From Flavobacteriaceae bacterium (GTDB lineage Bacteria > Bacteroidota > Bacteroidia > Flavobacteriales > Flavobacteriaceae): DNA of 60,045 nucleotides. Positions 1-8,622 of this stretch are shown one piece after another. The notes beneath the pieces are model-generated. The model was not told where the DNA came from. It made no database searches and saw only the letters and a list, made by a program, of their open reading frames with translations. Positions within the stretch are counted from its first letter, which is position 1; the number at the start of each line of letters is the position of its first letter. The position numbers and the translations under genes were made by a program. The stretch covers positions 1-60,045 of the forward strand of contig JAURNV010000014.1 in NCBI GenBank assembly GCA_030830005.1. Reading direction: 5' to 3'.

Positions 1-124
1 CAGCTGGGGTCTTACCGGTAAATTCATCTAACTGTGATTTAGAATATTGGAAGCAGGCACGGCGTAACAAATGTTTTGTCAGCCTTCGGTCTAAAACCTG
101 TGTGTATTCAACTAATGAAGCCAT
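1..124 (-). CDS. 5' part of an unrecognised protein gene, cut by the window edge
   Basis: An ATG at 124-122 on the minus strand opens a frame without a stop for 41 codons to the window edge. The predicted start is MASLVEYTQVLDRRLTKHLL, followed by a Cys/Tyr-containing stretch rich in Arg and Lys. I do not recognise the family. It has no signal peptide or membrane segment in the visible part and looks cytoplasmic. A near-consensus promoter element (TATACTTG against TAnnTTTG) lies just upstream, which would give a very short leader. Reality as a gene is inferred from the open frame and ordinary codon use only. Confidence 0.5.
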   Translation of the reverse strand, partial: MASLVEYTQVLDRRLTKHLLRRACFQYSKSQLDEFTGKTPA

Positions 125-404
125 TTACAAGTATAATTTAACTAATATTTTAAAATCTAATTAAAAATAATATTAACTATTTTCTTAGATCGCAATTTAG
201 GGTGAAAGTTTGAAAAAGGTTTTTTTATTTCTAGCAGTAAATTCAAATAAGAGGATAAAGAAGGGAATTAATTAGTAACAACCCCTTAAAGCACCAAAAA
301 GTTCCATTAGCTTAACGCAAACTGGGGACTCAGCATATTTTCTAAAAAAGTTTAAAAGGCACTAAAAACTACACTAATGTGTAATTCCTATATCTTTTCA
401 GGAG
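125..404. other. AT-rich intergenic spacer, no gene seen
   Basis: This 280-base spacer separates the 3' end of the ccsBA-linked operon from the start of the partial gene at the left edge. I see no open frame with coding character, tRNA or obvious structured RNA in it. The only structure noted is a weak five-base-pair hairpin at 370-383. Confidence 0.5.
370..383 (-). terminator. weak candidate terminator hairpin
   Basis: On the minus strand TACAC-ATTA-GTGTA forms a five-pair stem followed by GTTTTTAG, 21 bases past the stop of the 405-1058 gene. The stem is short and AT-rich, so this is only a candidate for the end of the ccsBA operon. Confidence 0.3.
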
Positions 405-1058
405 TTATTCTTTTCGAAGATTGTCTCCCTCTTTTATAATTATTATAGTTGCCTTAGCACGTGTAGACAAATTCCATTGATTCATAGCAAGCGTAACTCC
501 AAAATCATCATAAATACGCAACTCTGCTGTATTGGGATATAATTTTCCTTGATTAAGTGCCTGAAAATCAATTTTATTAAAACCATCTATTAGTGGGAGA
601 TTTATGGTGAAAAATTGGTTTTTAAGGGTAATATTAGGGATAACTTCCTTTTCATTTACAAATACCCGAACGCGGTCTCCATCTTCTTGCCCAAAATCAC
701 GCAATAAAATTTGAGCACTTTTAGATATAGTAAATATGTCCCCAAAATAAACATCACCCAAATAGGTATCCTTAGAAACAGAACCCTCTTTGCCTAACTT
801 TTTTAAATATTTAGCTCCTGGATCTATAAACCGCTCATTGTCCGTCATAGAAAGATTATTATCTTTTGACTTATTTAAAAATGAAAAATCTTCAACTTTT
901 TCTTCAGGAATTAGCAATCCATAGTTAGGCTTGGGTTTTTCTAGCAGTGGAAACGAGCCACTCCCCTTTTTCTCTTGTGCAAAAAGAAAGCCTCCTAAAA
1001 AGGATAAAATAAAAATTATTTCTTTAATCGAAGGATAACGGCTCCTGCTACCAAACAT
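405..1058 (-). CDS. exported protein of unknown function, last gene of the ccsBA operon
   Basis: The protein of about 217 residues begins with a signal peptide (hydrophobic FILSFLGGFLFAQ, probable cleavage after FAQ) and is predicted periplasmic or surface-associated. The mature part has a Pro/Lys-rich linker and then a beta-rich C-terminal half. I do not recognise a named domain; the C-terminal half could be an Ig-like or carbohydrate-binding-like fold. The start is uncertain. The ATG at 1058 puts 13 residues before the signal core and overlaps the upstream gene by 43 bases. An ATT at 1028 (MKEIIFILSF-like) would give a more typical signal peptide, and the ATG at 1106 gives an implausibly long leader. 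It is the third gene after ccsBA, so a role around cytochrome c maturation or the envelope is possible but unproven. Confidence 0.7.
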   Translation of the reverse strand: MFGSRSRYPSIKEIIFILSFLGGFLFAQEKKGSGSFPLLEKPKPNYGLLIPEEKVEDFSFLNKSKDNNLSMTDNERFIDPGAKYLKKLGKEGSVSKDTYLGDVYFGDIFTISKSAQILLRDFGQEDGDRVRVFVNEKEVIPNITLKNQFFTINLPLIDGFNKIDFQALNQGKLYPNTAELRIYDDFGVTLAMNQWNLSTRAKATIIIIKEGDNLRKE

Positions 1059-1237
1059 ATTCCTGAATTTACTAATATCAACGCTAGAGTACCAACCAAA
1101 AACCATGCCTCACCATTATTTTTAGCAATAATGGCTTCCCCCAAAACACTCAGTCCGGCACCTGTTAGCAGTAATCCACAGACAGAATAGACCCACCAAC
1201 GGATACTATTTTGAAAAGTATTTTTTTGCTTTTCCAT
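1016..1237 (-). CDS. small two-helix inner-membrane protein
   Basis: This 73-residue protein has a short charged N-terminus (MEKQKNTFQNS) and two predicted membrane helices (about 15-35 and 45-68) ending in RLKK, so both ends are probably cytoplasmic. No family is recognised. I chose the ATG at 1237 over that at 1252 because it gives a natural Lys-rich start. The gene overlaps the end of ccsBA by 32 bases and the following exported-protein gene by up to 43 bases, so the three are almost certainly translated from one mRNA. The position suggests an accessory of the CcsBA haem exporter or synthase, but that is inference from neighbourhood alone. Confidence 0.72.
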   Translation of the reverse strand: MEKQKNTFQNSIRWWVYSVCGLLLTGAGLSVLGEAIIAKNNGEAWFLVGTLALILVNSGICLVAGAVILRLKK

Positions 1238-4200
1238 ACGAAGCAATTCCAAGTAAAGCTACAAAAGCTATGGCATAATACACAAAACTAGGGGTAATAA
1301 CCTTGTCTCCGCTAGCATATGAGTGCAAGCCTGTCAAGTAGAAATTTACTCCAAAATAGGTCATCATAATGCTAGCAAAAGCCACTACCGAAGCCAAGCT
1401 AAATATCCACTTGCTCCGTAGCCCAGGAACCAGACGCATATGTAATACAAACGCATACACCAAAATACTAATCAAGGCCCATGTTTCTTTAGGGTCCCAT
1501 CCCCAATATCTTCCCCAGCTTTCGTTTGCCCATTGACCACCTAAAAAGTTTCCAATGGTAAGCATGATAAGCCCAACGGTTAATGCAAGCTCATTAACTA
1601 CTGTCAATTCTGCAACGTGAAGACGCATTTTTTCTTTTGTTTTTTTAGACGTAATCAACATTAAGAAAAGTGAAATTACACCCAAAATCATTCCCAAAGC
1701 AAAAGGGCCATAACTTCCAACAATAACCGCTACGTGAATCATTAACCAATAACTATCTAAGACTGGTACCAGGTTTGCGATTTCAGGGTCCATCCAGTTC
1801 CAATGCGCAATCATTAAAATCATGGACGTAACAAAAGCAGTTGCGGCAATAGTAAGGTTAGATTTTCGACCAAAAGCAAGTCCCATACCCATTGTTGCCC
1901 ATGCTACATATATCATAGACTCATACGCATCGCTCCATGGTGCATGGCCAGAAATATACCACCGTGCCGCTAATCCCCATGTATGAAGTACGAAAAGAAA
2001 TGAAATAACAATTACAAAAAAAAGAATCACCCCACGAAGCACACTAACATCGTAAAGCATTTGTGCAATCAGTACAAAAAACAGCAATGTACCCGCGTAC
2101 ATATACCAGCTAAACAAACGTTTAAAAATGTCGTATTTGTTATACAGAACCTCTGCTTCAATTTGTTTTTGAGTAGGAATTACAGCTGCTCCATATTTTT
2201 GTTGAAAGCCTTTTAAACTTTCTAAAAGTTGATCTGCTTGGGTATAATCTTGCGATATTTTACCTTGTCTTAGGGATGAAAAATAAAGGGGAATAACATT
2301 ATTTACATACAACGAATCTACTCCTTGAAAATTGGTTTCACGAACTTCGGGAAGAGAAATCCAACGGTTATTTAAATCGTTTGGAATTGGAAAAACACGC
2401 AATACTTTCCCTTCGAGGGCTGCATACAATAGATTTACCTTTCTATCGGTTTCAATAAAATCCTTTTGGAATTGATTAGGTGTTACAGACTTGTACGCGC
2501 GTTCTAGCTGTGGGGCTAATTTGTAATTTCCAAGTTCGTCAAAAAAGTTTGCAAACGTAGCGTATTTTGCTTTTTTGTCTACGCCAATTAAAGAACGTAA
2601 ACTATCATTTCCACGCTTTAAATACACAAAAGGCACTTGATACCACAATAAAGGATTTTGTGCTATAGAAACTAACACTTGATTAGCATCAAGAGTTTTG
2701 TAAGAATCTGACTTACTTACTTTGCGCACCAATTCAGAGGCAAAAGTATTGACAGGCTTCATACGACCACCTGCATCTTGAATAACTAAGGTGCCAAATT
2801 TGGCAGCTTGTGCTACATCAACAGATTGGGCTAACAATACAGAGTCTACGTCAAACTTAGGCTGACTGTGTTGATGTTCTTGTGCTAAACCAAAGGTACT
2901 ACCCAAAATTAAGAACAACGTTAACGCACGCTTTTTTTGTCGAAGATCTTCTAGCATTTTAGCAAGTTTCTTGAAACGAGTTTTCCCAAAAAACAACAAG
3001 CCCATTAGACCAATGTAAAGTAAAAAATAGCCTGTATACGTAACCGCAGTACCTAAAGCATCGTGATTTACAGAAAGCACTGTGCCTTTTTCATCAGGGT
3101 CAAAAGAAGCTTGAAAAAAACGATATCCCTTGTGGTTTAAAATATGATTCATATAAATGTCATAATCAAAGGTAGGGTAGTCTAGAACCGTAACTTTACT
3201 CATAAAGCTGCTATAGCTTTTTTCAGTTCCTGGATATTTTTCGGCTATAAAGTCATTAAGTCGAATAGAAAACGGAAGGTTAGTTTCTTTAGATCCGTAT
3301 TTTACCCAAAATTCAAGTCCGCCAACAGAAACCTGTATTGGAGGGTTCGAAACTCCCTTTGCGCCAAGAACTGTAACTTCTTTTTGATCTCCATTTACAT
3401 TTAAAGATAGCGTAAGTGCGTCTTGTATTGCATTTTCCTGATCTTCAGAACGTACTATTTGATATGTTCCCTTTACTATGGGTTCCGGAAACACAAATTG
3501 CATACCCGCGGCATTATACAATGTACGAAACATTAAAGGTTGGGGAGAATTTGCAAGTAGCTCTCCTTGCTTCTGGTCTGCCATTCGTAAAAATGTTCCC
3601 TCAAAAGGGGATTGAATTGTATAGGCTTCGCTTTCTAGAGTAATGTTGATTGCGCCCTCGGTGGGAGCATTAAACGCAAATAAAATATTGTGAATGCTAG
3701 AAACCTCCCCCATTTTTAAATAATGGTCATGACGGTTACCATCACCCGCCTCCACAATTTTAAGATAGAAATCTCCGACAGAGTCTTCTACTAAAGTCTC
3801 CTCTGCACCCTTAATAAAGTTTACATAATTAACTGAAAAGGGAATCTTGTTAAAATCATTTTTCCAAGAGAATGAATTGTCGGCGGCTTCAGAAAACAAC
3901 ATATCGCTTTCTAAAAGTTTACGCCTAGGCTCACCGTTAATTTCTCCATCTATAAAAACAGATAAATAGGTTTTTTCAGAGAGGAAAGAAGATGTGTATT
4001 CGCCTTCTCTTATAGGCATAACACCCTCGTAACCAACATAGCGAGTAATCCCTGCACCAATAATGATTAAAATCCACGAAAGGTGCAGCAATAGTAATGG
4101 CCACTTTTCCCAACGCAACAAACGATATCTTTTAATATTGCCTAAAAAATTTGCTACAAATATTAGCATCATAGCTTCAAACCACCAAGCATTATAAATC

Positions 4201-4337
4201 CATATACGAGCAGTAGCAGTATCGTGAGCACTTTCTACAAATGTGCCAATTCCCATAGCAACCGAAAACGTAACAAAAAGGAGAGCTGTAAGGCGAGTTG
4301 AAAAAAGAAGAGAAAGTAACTTGTGTGCTACATTCAT
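1206..4337 (-). CDS. ccsBA: cytochrome c biogenesis protein CcsBA (fused System II synthetase)
   Basis: The 1043-residue polytopic membrane protein moves haem to the periplasmic side and attaches it to CxxCH motifs of apocytochromes c (System II). The N-terminal ResB/CcsB part (about 1-470) has four early membrane helices and a large periplasmic domain. The C-terminal ResC/CcsA part has about eight helices and contains the haem-binding WWD motif near residue 940 (WGRYWGWDPKETW), with conserved-looking histidines in the flanking helices. Fused CcsBA is usual in Bacteroidota and Epsilonproteobacteria, so the length is normal. The start at 4337 lies seven to eight bases behind the expected transcription start of a TAATTTTG promoter element, giving an almost leaderless message. 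It heads an operon with two unknown envelope proteins. Confidence 0.95.
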   Translation of the reverse strand: MNVAHKLLSLLFSTRLTALLFVTFSVAMGIGTFVESAHDTATARIWIYNAWWFEAMMLIFVANFLGNIKRYRLLRWEKWPLLLLHLSWILIIIGAGITRYVGYEGVMPIREGEYTSSFLSEKTYLSVFIDGEINGEPRRKLLESDMLFSEAADNSFSWKNDFNKIPFSVNYVNFIKGAEETLVEDSVGDFYLKIVEAGDGNRHDHYLKMGEVSSIHNILFAFNAPTEGAINITLESEAYTIQSPFEGTFLRMADQKQGELLANSPQPLMFRTLYNAAGMQFVFPEPIVKGTYQIVRSEDQENAIQDALTLSLNVNGDQKEVTVLGAKGVSNPPIQVSVGGLEFWVKYGSKETNLPFSIRLNDFIAEKYPGTEKSYSSFMSKVTVLDYPTFDYDIYMNHILNHKGYRFFQASFDPDEKGTVLSVNHDALGTAVTYTGYFLLYIGLMGLLFFGKTRFKKLAKMLEDLRQKKRALTLFLILGSTFGLAQEHQHSQPKFDVDSVLLAQSVDVAQAAKFGTLVIQDAGGRMKPVNTFASELVRKVSKSDSYKTLDANQVLVSIAQNPLLWYQVPFVYLKRGNDSLRSLIGVDKKAKYATFANFFDELGNYKLAPQLERAYKSVTPNQFQKDFIETDRKVNLLYAALEGKVLRVFPIPNDLNNRWISLPEVRETNFQGVDSLYVNNVIPLYFSSLRQGKISQDYTQADQLLESLKGFQQKYGAAVIPTQKQIEAEVLYNKYDIFKRLFSWYMYAGTLLFFVLIAQMLYDVSVLRGVILFFVIVISFLFVLHTWGLAARWYISGHAPWSDAYESMIYVAWATMGMGLAFGRKSNLTIAATAFVTSMILMIAHWNWMDPEIANLVPVLDSYWLMIHVAVIVGSYGPFALGMILGVISLFLMLITSKKTKEKMRLHVAELTVVNELALTVGLIMLTIGNFLGGQWANESWGRYWGWDPKETWALISILVYAFVLHMRLVPGLRSKWIFSLASVVAFASIMMTYFGVNFYLTGLHSYASGDKVITPSFVYYAIAFVALLGIASYGKAKKYFSK

Positions 4338-4350
4338 TGCAATTTTTTTA

Positions 4351-4358
4351 CAAAATTA
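4351..4358 (-). promoter_or_regulatory. -7 promoter element of ccsBA
   Basis: TAATTTTG on the minus strand matches the Bacteroidota -7 consensus TAnnTTTG. It lies 13 bases before the ccsBA ATG in the 61-base gap behind surA. No clear -33 TTG is seen at the expected spacing. Confidence 0.5.
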
Positions 4359-4398
4359 CGTATTTGAAGATGAACTGCCTAGTCTTAAAAATAGGATT

Positions 4399-5757
4399 TT
4401 ACTTCTTCAGCCAATTGTTAGCAAAATCGCAGGATTGACTTGCTGTATTAACACTAACATAGGTGTCTGCAATTTTCTCTCTCATCCAATTTTCGATAGT
4501 TTTTAGCTGTTTTTCTTTGAGTGCTAAATCCTTAATTCGAGCATAATCTTGCACATAGTCGGCTTGATGTTGATCAAAGCGGTTAGTGACCATAACAATC
4601 TTATATTTTTTATTTCCTGAGCGGTCTTCTTCCAAAATAGGAATAGAAATTTCGTTGTCCTTAAGTTTTAATATTTGATTATACAATTCCGGATCAAGTT
4701 TAGTCAGCTCAAATCGAGTATCGCCAGTGGAAGGGTTAATTAGCACACCGCCATTTGCACGAGTAATTTTGTCATAAGAAAACTCCCGGGCAGCATTGGC
4801 AAAACTAATTTCGCCATCTTCAATCCGCTTTTTAATGAGTTTGAGTTCATTTTGAGCCTGACCCAAAGCAACATTTGAGACTGGTGGGGTTAGCAACACG
4901 TGGCGAACATCAATTTGTCTACCTCGTATTTTATCTACTGTTACAATGTGCCAGCCGAAGTCGGTTTTAAAAGGTTGTGAAATTTCACCTTCTTGTAAAC
5001 GATAAGCCTGTTCCCTAAACTCTTTAACCATTTGCGGACGATTTCGGTCTAATGTGTAGCGTCCTCCTCTTGAACGTGAGCCAGGATCTTGTGAATACAA
5101 AATAGCTTTTGAGGAAAATGACGAACCATTTTCCAAAACATCATTACGCATAGACTCTAACTGCTCAATAATTCTTTTTTCTTCTTCAGCATTAACTTTT
5201 GGCTCAATCACGATTTGAGCAATTTCAAGTTCTGCTCCAAAAACAGGTAGTTCGTCTTCAGGAATGGCATTAAAAAAGACCTTTACTTCATCCGGGGTAA
5301 CCTCAATATCTTCGATAATTTTAGCTTGCATACGTTGAGATAACTGCTGAATACGGTTAACTTCAAAAAGCTCGCTTCTGAAACTTTGTTCGTCTTTTTT
5401 ATTGTAAAACTCAAGTACCTTATCAATTCCGCCTAGCTGCTGTACAAAATAATCAATCGTTTGCTCCACATAATTATTGATATCATCGTTACTTACCTCA
5501 ATACTATCTTGCTCTGCATGATGCGCATAGAGTTTGTCCTCCATAAGCTTACCCAATAAACTACACCGTGTAATATCTTTGGTAGAAACTCCTTGAGACT
5601 GAAGATCAATATATGCCTTATCAATATCTGAGTCCAGAATAACATAGTCTCCCACAACAGCAGTAACCCCATCAATTTTTAGCCTAGTTTGTGTTTGGGG
5701 TTGTGCCCAAGAAAAGGAATAAACCAACACACAAAAAATTAAAATACGTTTAGTCAT
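4399..5757 (-). CDS. surA: periplasmic peptidyl-prolyl isomerase/chaperone, SurA type
   Basis: This 452-residue periplasmic folding factor for outer-membrane proteins starts with a signal peptide (MTKRILIFCVLVYSFSWAQ). A SurA N-terminal chaperone domain follows (about 25-165), then two parvulin-type PpiC domains (about 170-280 and 285-395). The first carries the family signature around DPGSRSRGG and FGWHIV. The start at 5757 was chosen because it places the signal peptide at the very N-terminus; the longer frame from 5808 would add 17 residues. It overlaps the upstream SurA-like lipoprotein gene by eight bases, so the two are translationally coupled behind guaB. A C-terminal Cys lies near residue 443. 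The family assignment is secure; the split of work between the two folding proteins is not. Confidence 0.9.
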   Translation of the reverse strand: MTKRILIFCVLVYSFSWAQPQTQTRLKIDGVTAVVGDYVILDSDIDKAYIDLQSQGVSTKDITRCSLLGKLMEDKLYAHHAEQDSIEVSNDDINNYVEQTIDYFVQQLGGIDKVLEFYNKKDEQSFRSELFEVNRIQQLSQRMQAKIIEDIEVTPDEVKVFFNAIPEDELPVFGAELEIAQIVIEPKVNAEEEKRIIEQLESMRNDVLENGSSFSSKAILYSQDPGSRSRGGRYTLDRNRPQMVKEFREQAYRLQEGEISQPFKTDFGWHIVTVDKIRGRQIDVRHVLLTPPVSNVALGQAQNELKLIKKRIEDGEISFANAAREFSYDKITRANGGVLINPSTGDTRFELTKLDPELYNQILKLKDNEISIPILEEDRSGNKKYKIVMVTNRFDQHQADYVQDYARIKDLALKEKQLKTIENWMREKIADTYVSVNTASQSCDFANNWLKK

Positions 5758-6592
5758 ATTGTTCAAATACATTGTTTTTGACAGCTTCATCCAAAACATC
5801 GCGGTCAAATTGACGCATCATATCAAGTTTCCGCTTGTTAAGAATTATCTGTTTTAAGGTGGAGCGCACATGCGATATAGGCGCAACTTCATTTCGTCGT
5901 CTTACTTCTTCAACAAACACCAAATATAGGTTTAATGAATCTTCAATTTCAAAAAAACGGTTACTTTTTAAATAACGCTCATAATTTTCAGGTGCTGGGC
6001 GATTGATGCGTCCAAAAAATACTCGAGGCCTAAGCCAAATGGTATCGTTGAGAAATGAGCTGTTAAACTGTAATGAAATTGAATCTAAATACGTGCGATC
6101 CTCGATGTTAAATCGACGGAATGCATTGCGCACACTGTTTCTGTCAAAGTTTGAAGTTGATAATTCAATATATCTACCTCGCAAAAGATCGTTGTGAAGT
6201 TTAAAGTTTTTCTTGTTTTCACTGTAGTATGAGGTTATTTCCTCTAAAGATACAACCGTATCCACTCGTGCCTTTAGCCAATGTTCCTGATACGTTTTAA
6301 TAAACAAATCATTCCTGTAGCGTCGTATCAAATCTTCTAATGACTCTTGTTCAGATGCATTGAGATTAAATACTGCTTTGTCCAATAATAACTGCTCTTT
6401 TGCCCAAGTATTGATATAGTTTTGTACTAATAATGCGCTATCAGTCGTAGAAAGATTATTCCCTAGATTTTCCTCAAGCTCCGATACATACAGATACTTG
6501 TCATTGACACGAGCAACCAAGCGATCAGCACTACTTTCATCAAGATGGCAGGTAGTTAAAAAAGTTAAAAAAGATAATAGAGCTAAACGCAT
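5750..6592 (-). CDS. SurA-N-like periplasmic protein lacking clear PPIase domains
   Basis: The protein has 280 residues. The start MRLALLSFLTFLTTC resembles a lipoprotein signal, although Thr at the -1 position before Cys15 is not the preferred residue. The next segment (ARVNDKYLYVSELEENL) matches the beginning of SurA/PpiC N-terminal chaperone domains, and the rest is helix-rich with a charged C-terminus. I see no convincing parvulin core such as the FGWH motif of its neighbour. A chaperone-only role or a diverged isomerase is therefore likely. It lies four bases behind guaB and overlaps surA by eight bases. Two adjacent SurA-like genes suggest a paired folding system at the outer membrane. 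Confidence 0.75.
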   Translation of the reverse strand: MRLALLSFLTFLTTCHLDESSADRLVARVNDKYLYVSELEENLGNNLSTTDSALLVQNYINTWAKEQLLLDKAVFNLNASEQESLEDLIRRYRNDLFIKTYQEHWLKARVDTVVSLEEITSYYSENKKNFKLHNDLLRGRYIELSTSNFDRNSVRNAFRRFNIEDRTYLDSISLQFNSSFLNDTIWLRPRVFFGRINRPAPENYERYLKSNRFFEIEDSLNLYLVFVEEVRRRNEVAPISHVRSTLKQIILNKRKLDMMRQFDRDVLDEAVKNNVFEQYD

Positions 6593-6596
6593 ATAT

Positions 6597-8069
6597 TTAT
6601 CGGGAGTAGTTTGGGGCTTCTTTTATTATTTGCACATTATGGGGGTGGCTTTCTTTAATTCCCGAAGAAGTAATTTGCACAAATCGTGCCGTTTGCTTGA
6701 GTGTAGGGATATCTTTTGATCCGCAGTAGCCCATTCCAGCGCGCAATCCGCCAATAAATTGATGAATACTTTCATTTAGGTCACCCTTATATGGGACTCG
6801 CCCAACAATTCCTTCAGGGACTAATTTTTTAATGTCGTCTTCAACATCTTGGAAATAACGGTCTTTACTACCCTTTTTCATTGCCTCTACAGAGCCCATT
6901 CCACGATAGGTCTTAAATTTCCTACCCTCATAAATTACTGTTTCGCCGGGTGACTCCTTAGTTCCAGCAAGCAAAGAACCTAACATAACGCAATCAGCCC
7001 CAGCAGCAATTGCTTTTACAATATCCCCTGTGTAGCGTACACCACCATCTGCAATTAAGGGCACTTTGGTATTGGCTAAAACTGATGCTACTTCTAATAC
7101 TGCTGACAATTGCGGGTATCCCCCACCAGCAATAATTCGCGTTGTACAAATAGCTCCTGGACCTATTCCCACTTTTATTCCATCTGCACCAGCCTCTAGT
7201 AAAAATGTAGCCGCTTCAGAAGTAGCAACATTTCCAACAACAACATCAATTTCTGGATATGCCGTTTTGATTTCTTTTAAAACGCTAACAACACCTTTAG
7301 TGTGCCCATGTGCTGTATCAACAACTACAGCATCTACACCTGCTTTTGCCAAGGCTGCAACACGCTCCATTACATCAGAAGTAACACCTACAGCCGCAGC
7401 AACTCTCAATCTTCCATAAGAATCTTTATTTGCCTGTGGGGTAATGGATACTCGAGTAATATCACGGAATGTAATAAGCCCTATGAGCTTTTTATTAGCA
7501 TCAACTACAGGAAGTTTCTCAATTTTATGAGCTTGCAGTACTTCTTCAGCAGCTGCCATAGAAATCCCCTCCTCTGCAGTAATAAGATGCTCAGATGTCA
7601 TTACCTCCAATATTGGTCTGGCGTTATTTTTTTCGAATCGCAAATCACGATTGGTCACAATTCCAACAAGAATTTCGTTATCGTTAACAATTGGAATACC
7701 CCCAATGCGGTATTCTTGCATGATTTTTTTTGCATCGCTAACAAGTGCTGTAGTAGGTAGCGTAACGGGGTCAATAATTAACCCAGACTCTGAGCGTTTT
7801 ACTTTTCTAACCTTATCGGCTTGATCCGCGATAGTCATGTTTTTGTGTAACACACCAATACCACCTTCACGTGCCATAGCAATGGCCATTTGACTTTCGG
7901 TGACCGTATCCATCGCTGCAGAAACAATTGGAACATTGAGGGTAATGTTTCTCGAAAATTTTGAAGAAATTTTTACATCTCGTGGGAGAATTTCAGAAAA
8001 AGCAGGAACCAAAAGGACATCATCGTACGTAAGACCTAAGCTACTGATTTTAGAGGGAAGAGGCTGCAT
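6597..8069 (-). CDS. guaB: inosine-5'-monophosphate dehydrogenase
   Basis: The 490-residue enzyme oxidises IMP to XMP with NAD+, the committed step to guanine nucleotides. The TIM-barrel is interrupted by two CBS domains (about residues 98-210), which sense adenine and guanine nucleotides in this family. The catalytic Cys308 sits in the loop GIGPGAICTTR, and the substrate-phosphate motif around IADGGVRYTGD is present. Length and domain order are standard. It heads an operon with two SurA-like folding proteins, an arrangement I recall as common in Flavobacteriaceae. A TATATTTG promoter element lies 26 bases upstream. Confidence 0.97.
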   Translation of the reverse strand: MQPLPSKISSLGLTYDDVLLVPAFSEILPRDVKISSKFSRNITLNVPIVSAAMDTVTESQMAIAMAREGGIGVLHKNMTIADQADKVRKVKRSESGLIIDPVTLPTTALVSDAKKIMQEYRIGGIPIVNDNEILVGIVTNRDLRFEKNNARPILEVMTSEHLITAEEGISMAAAEEVLQAHKIEKLPVVDANKKLIGLITFRDITRVSITPQANKDSYGRLRVAAAVGVTSDVMERVAALAKAGVDAVVVDTAHGHTKGVVSVLKEIKTAYPEIDVVVGNVATSEAATFLLEAGADGIKVGIGPGAICTTRIIAGGGYPQLSAVLEVASVLANTKVPLIADGGVRYTGDIVKAIAAGADCVMLGSLLAGTKESPGETVIYEGRKFKTYRGMGSVEAMKKGSKDRYFQDVEDDIKKLVPEGIVGRVPYKGDLNESIHQFIGGLRAGMGYCGSKDIPTLKQTARFVQITSSGIKESHPHNVQIIKEAPNYSR

Positions 8070-8095
8070 GGCAACGGATTAAAAATTGTTGCATG

Positions 8096-8103
8096 CAAAT
8101 ATA
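8096..8103 (-). promoter_or_regulatory. -7 promoter element of guaB
   Basis: TATATTTG on the minus strand matches TAnnTTTG and lies 26 bases before the guaB ATG, in the 43-base gap behind the upstream gene. No good -33 TTG is seen. Confidence 0.45.
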
Positions 8104-8112
8104 CAAAAAATA

Positions 8113-8622
8113 CTAGTGCCTTACTGAGGCTAGCCACAACTCCTTTGCAATGTAAAGTACTGAGATCACATAAGAAAGGGTCATCAACACACCCGAAACA
8201 AGAACGACATAGGCCATAAACCCAAATCCACACCACAACAAGTAGATGCCACCAAAGGTTAACAAAATTGAAATATAAGGTTCAACAAGTAAAAAAGATT
8301 TTATGCCTTTAGGAACTTCAGAAAAAAACAAGAGCAGTCCCAAAGTGAAAAAAATTAATGAAATACTTAACACATGTGTGTGTATTATCGTCAACATTTC
8401 ACGTGGACTTTTTTTGAATTTCATTTCCATTGTCTCAAGATTATCATCGTTACCATTATAGTTCTCCTCGAGACCAACAGGTGTAGTAGTTTCTGTATGG
8501 AATACAAATGCTAGTCCAGTGAAATAGCCAACAGACAAAGCAAGCACAAAAACAGCACAAGCTAATTTAGCATACTTTGGCAATTGTCTAAGACGAAAAT
8601 TATATTTTATGTGGATCTCCAT
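8113..8622 (-). CDS. four-helix inner-membrane protein with HxH in a membrane segment
   Basis: This 169-residue protein has predicted membrane helices at about 18-42, 78-100, 108-130 and 132-160. A polar extracytoplasmic loop rich in Asn, Asp and Glu (about 43-75) lies between helices 1 and 2. His81 and His83 lie at the start of helix 2, and His42 lies at the end of helix 1. Such residues could bind haem or a metal, but no family motif proves it. The gene starts 23 bases inside the preceding FMN-binding-protein gene, so it is translationally coupled to it. The natural inference is a membrane electron donor or anchor for the flavoprotein. I do not recognise the family by name. Confidence 0.75.
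   Translation of the reverse strand: MEIHIKYNFRLRQLPKYAKLACAVFVLALSVGYFTGLAFVFHTETTTPVGLEENYNGNDDNLETMEMKFKKSPREMLTIIHTHVLSISLIFFTLGLLLFFSEVPKGIKSFLLVEPYISILLTFGGIYLLWCGFGFMAYVVLVSGVLMTLSYVISVLYIAKELWLASVRH

Noticed and set aside
7066-7760. Open frames antisense to guaB
   Set aside because: They lie fully opposite a secure IMP dehydrogenase gene and their products have no recognisable features.
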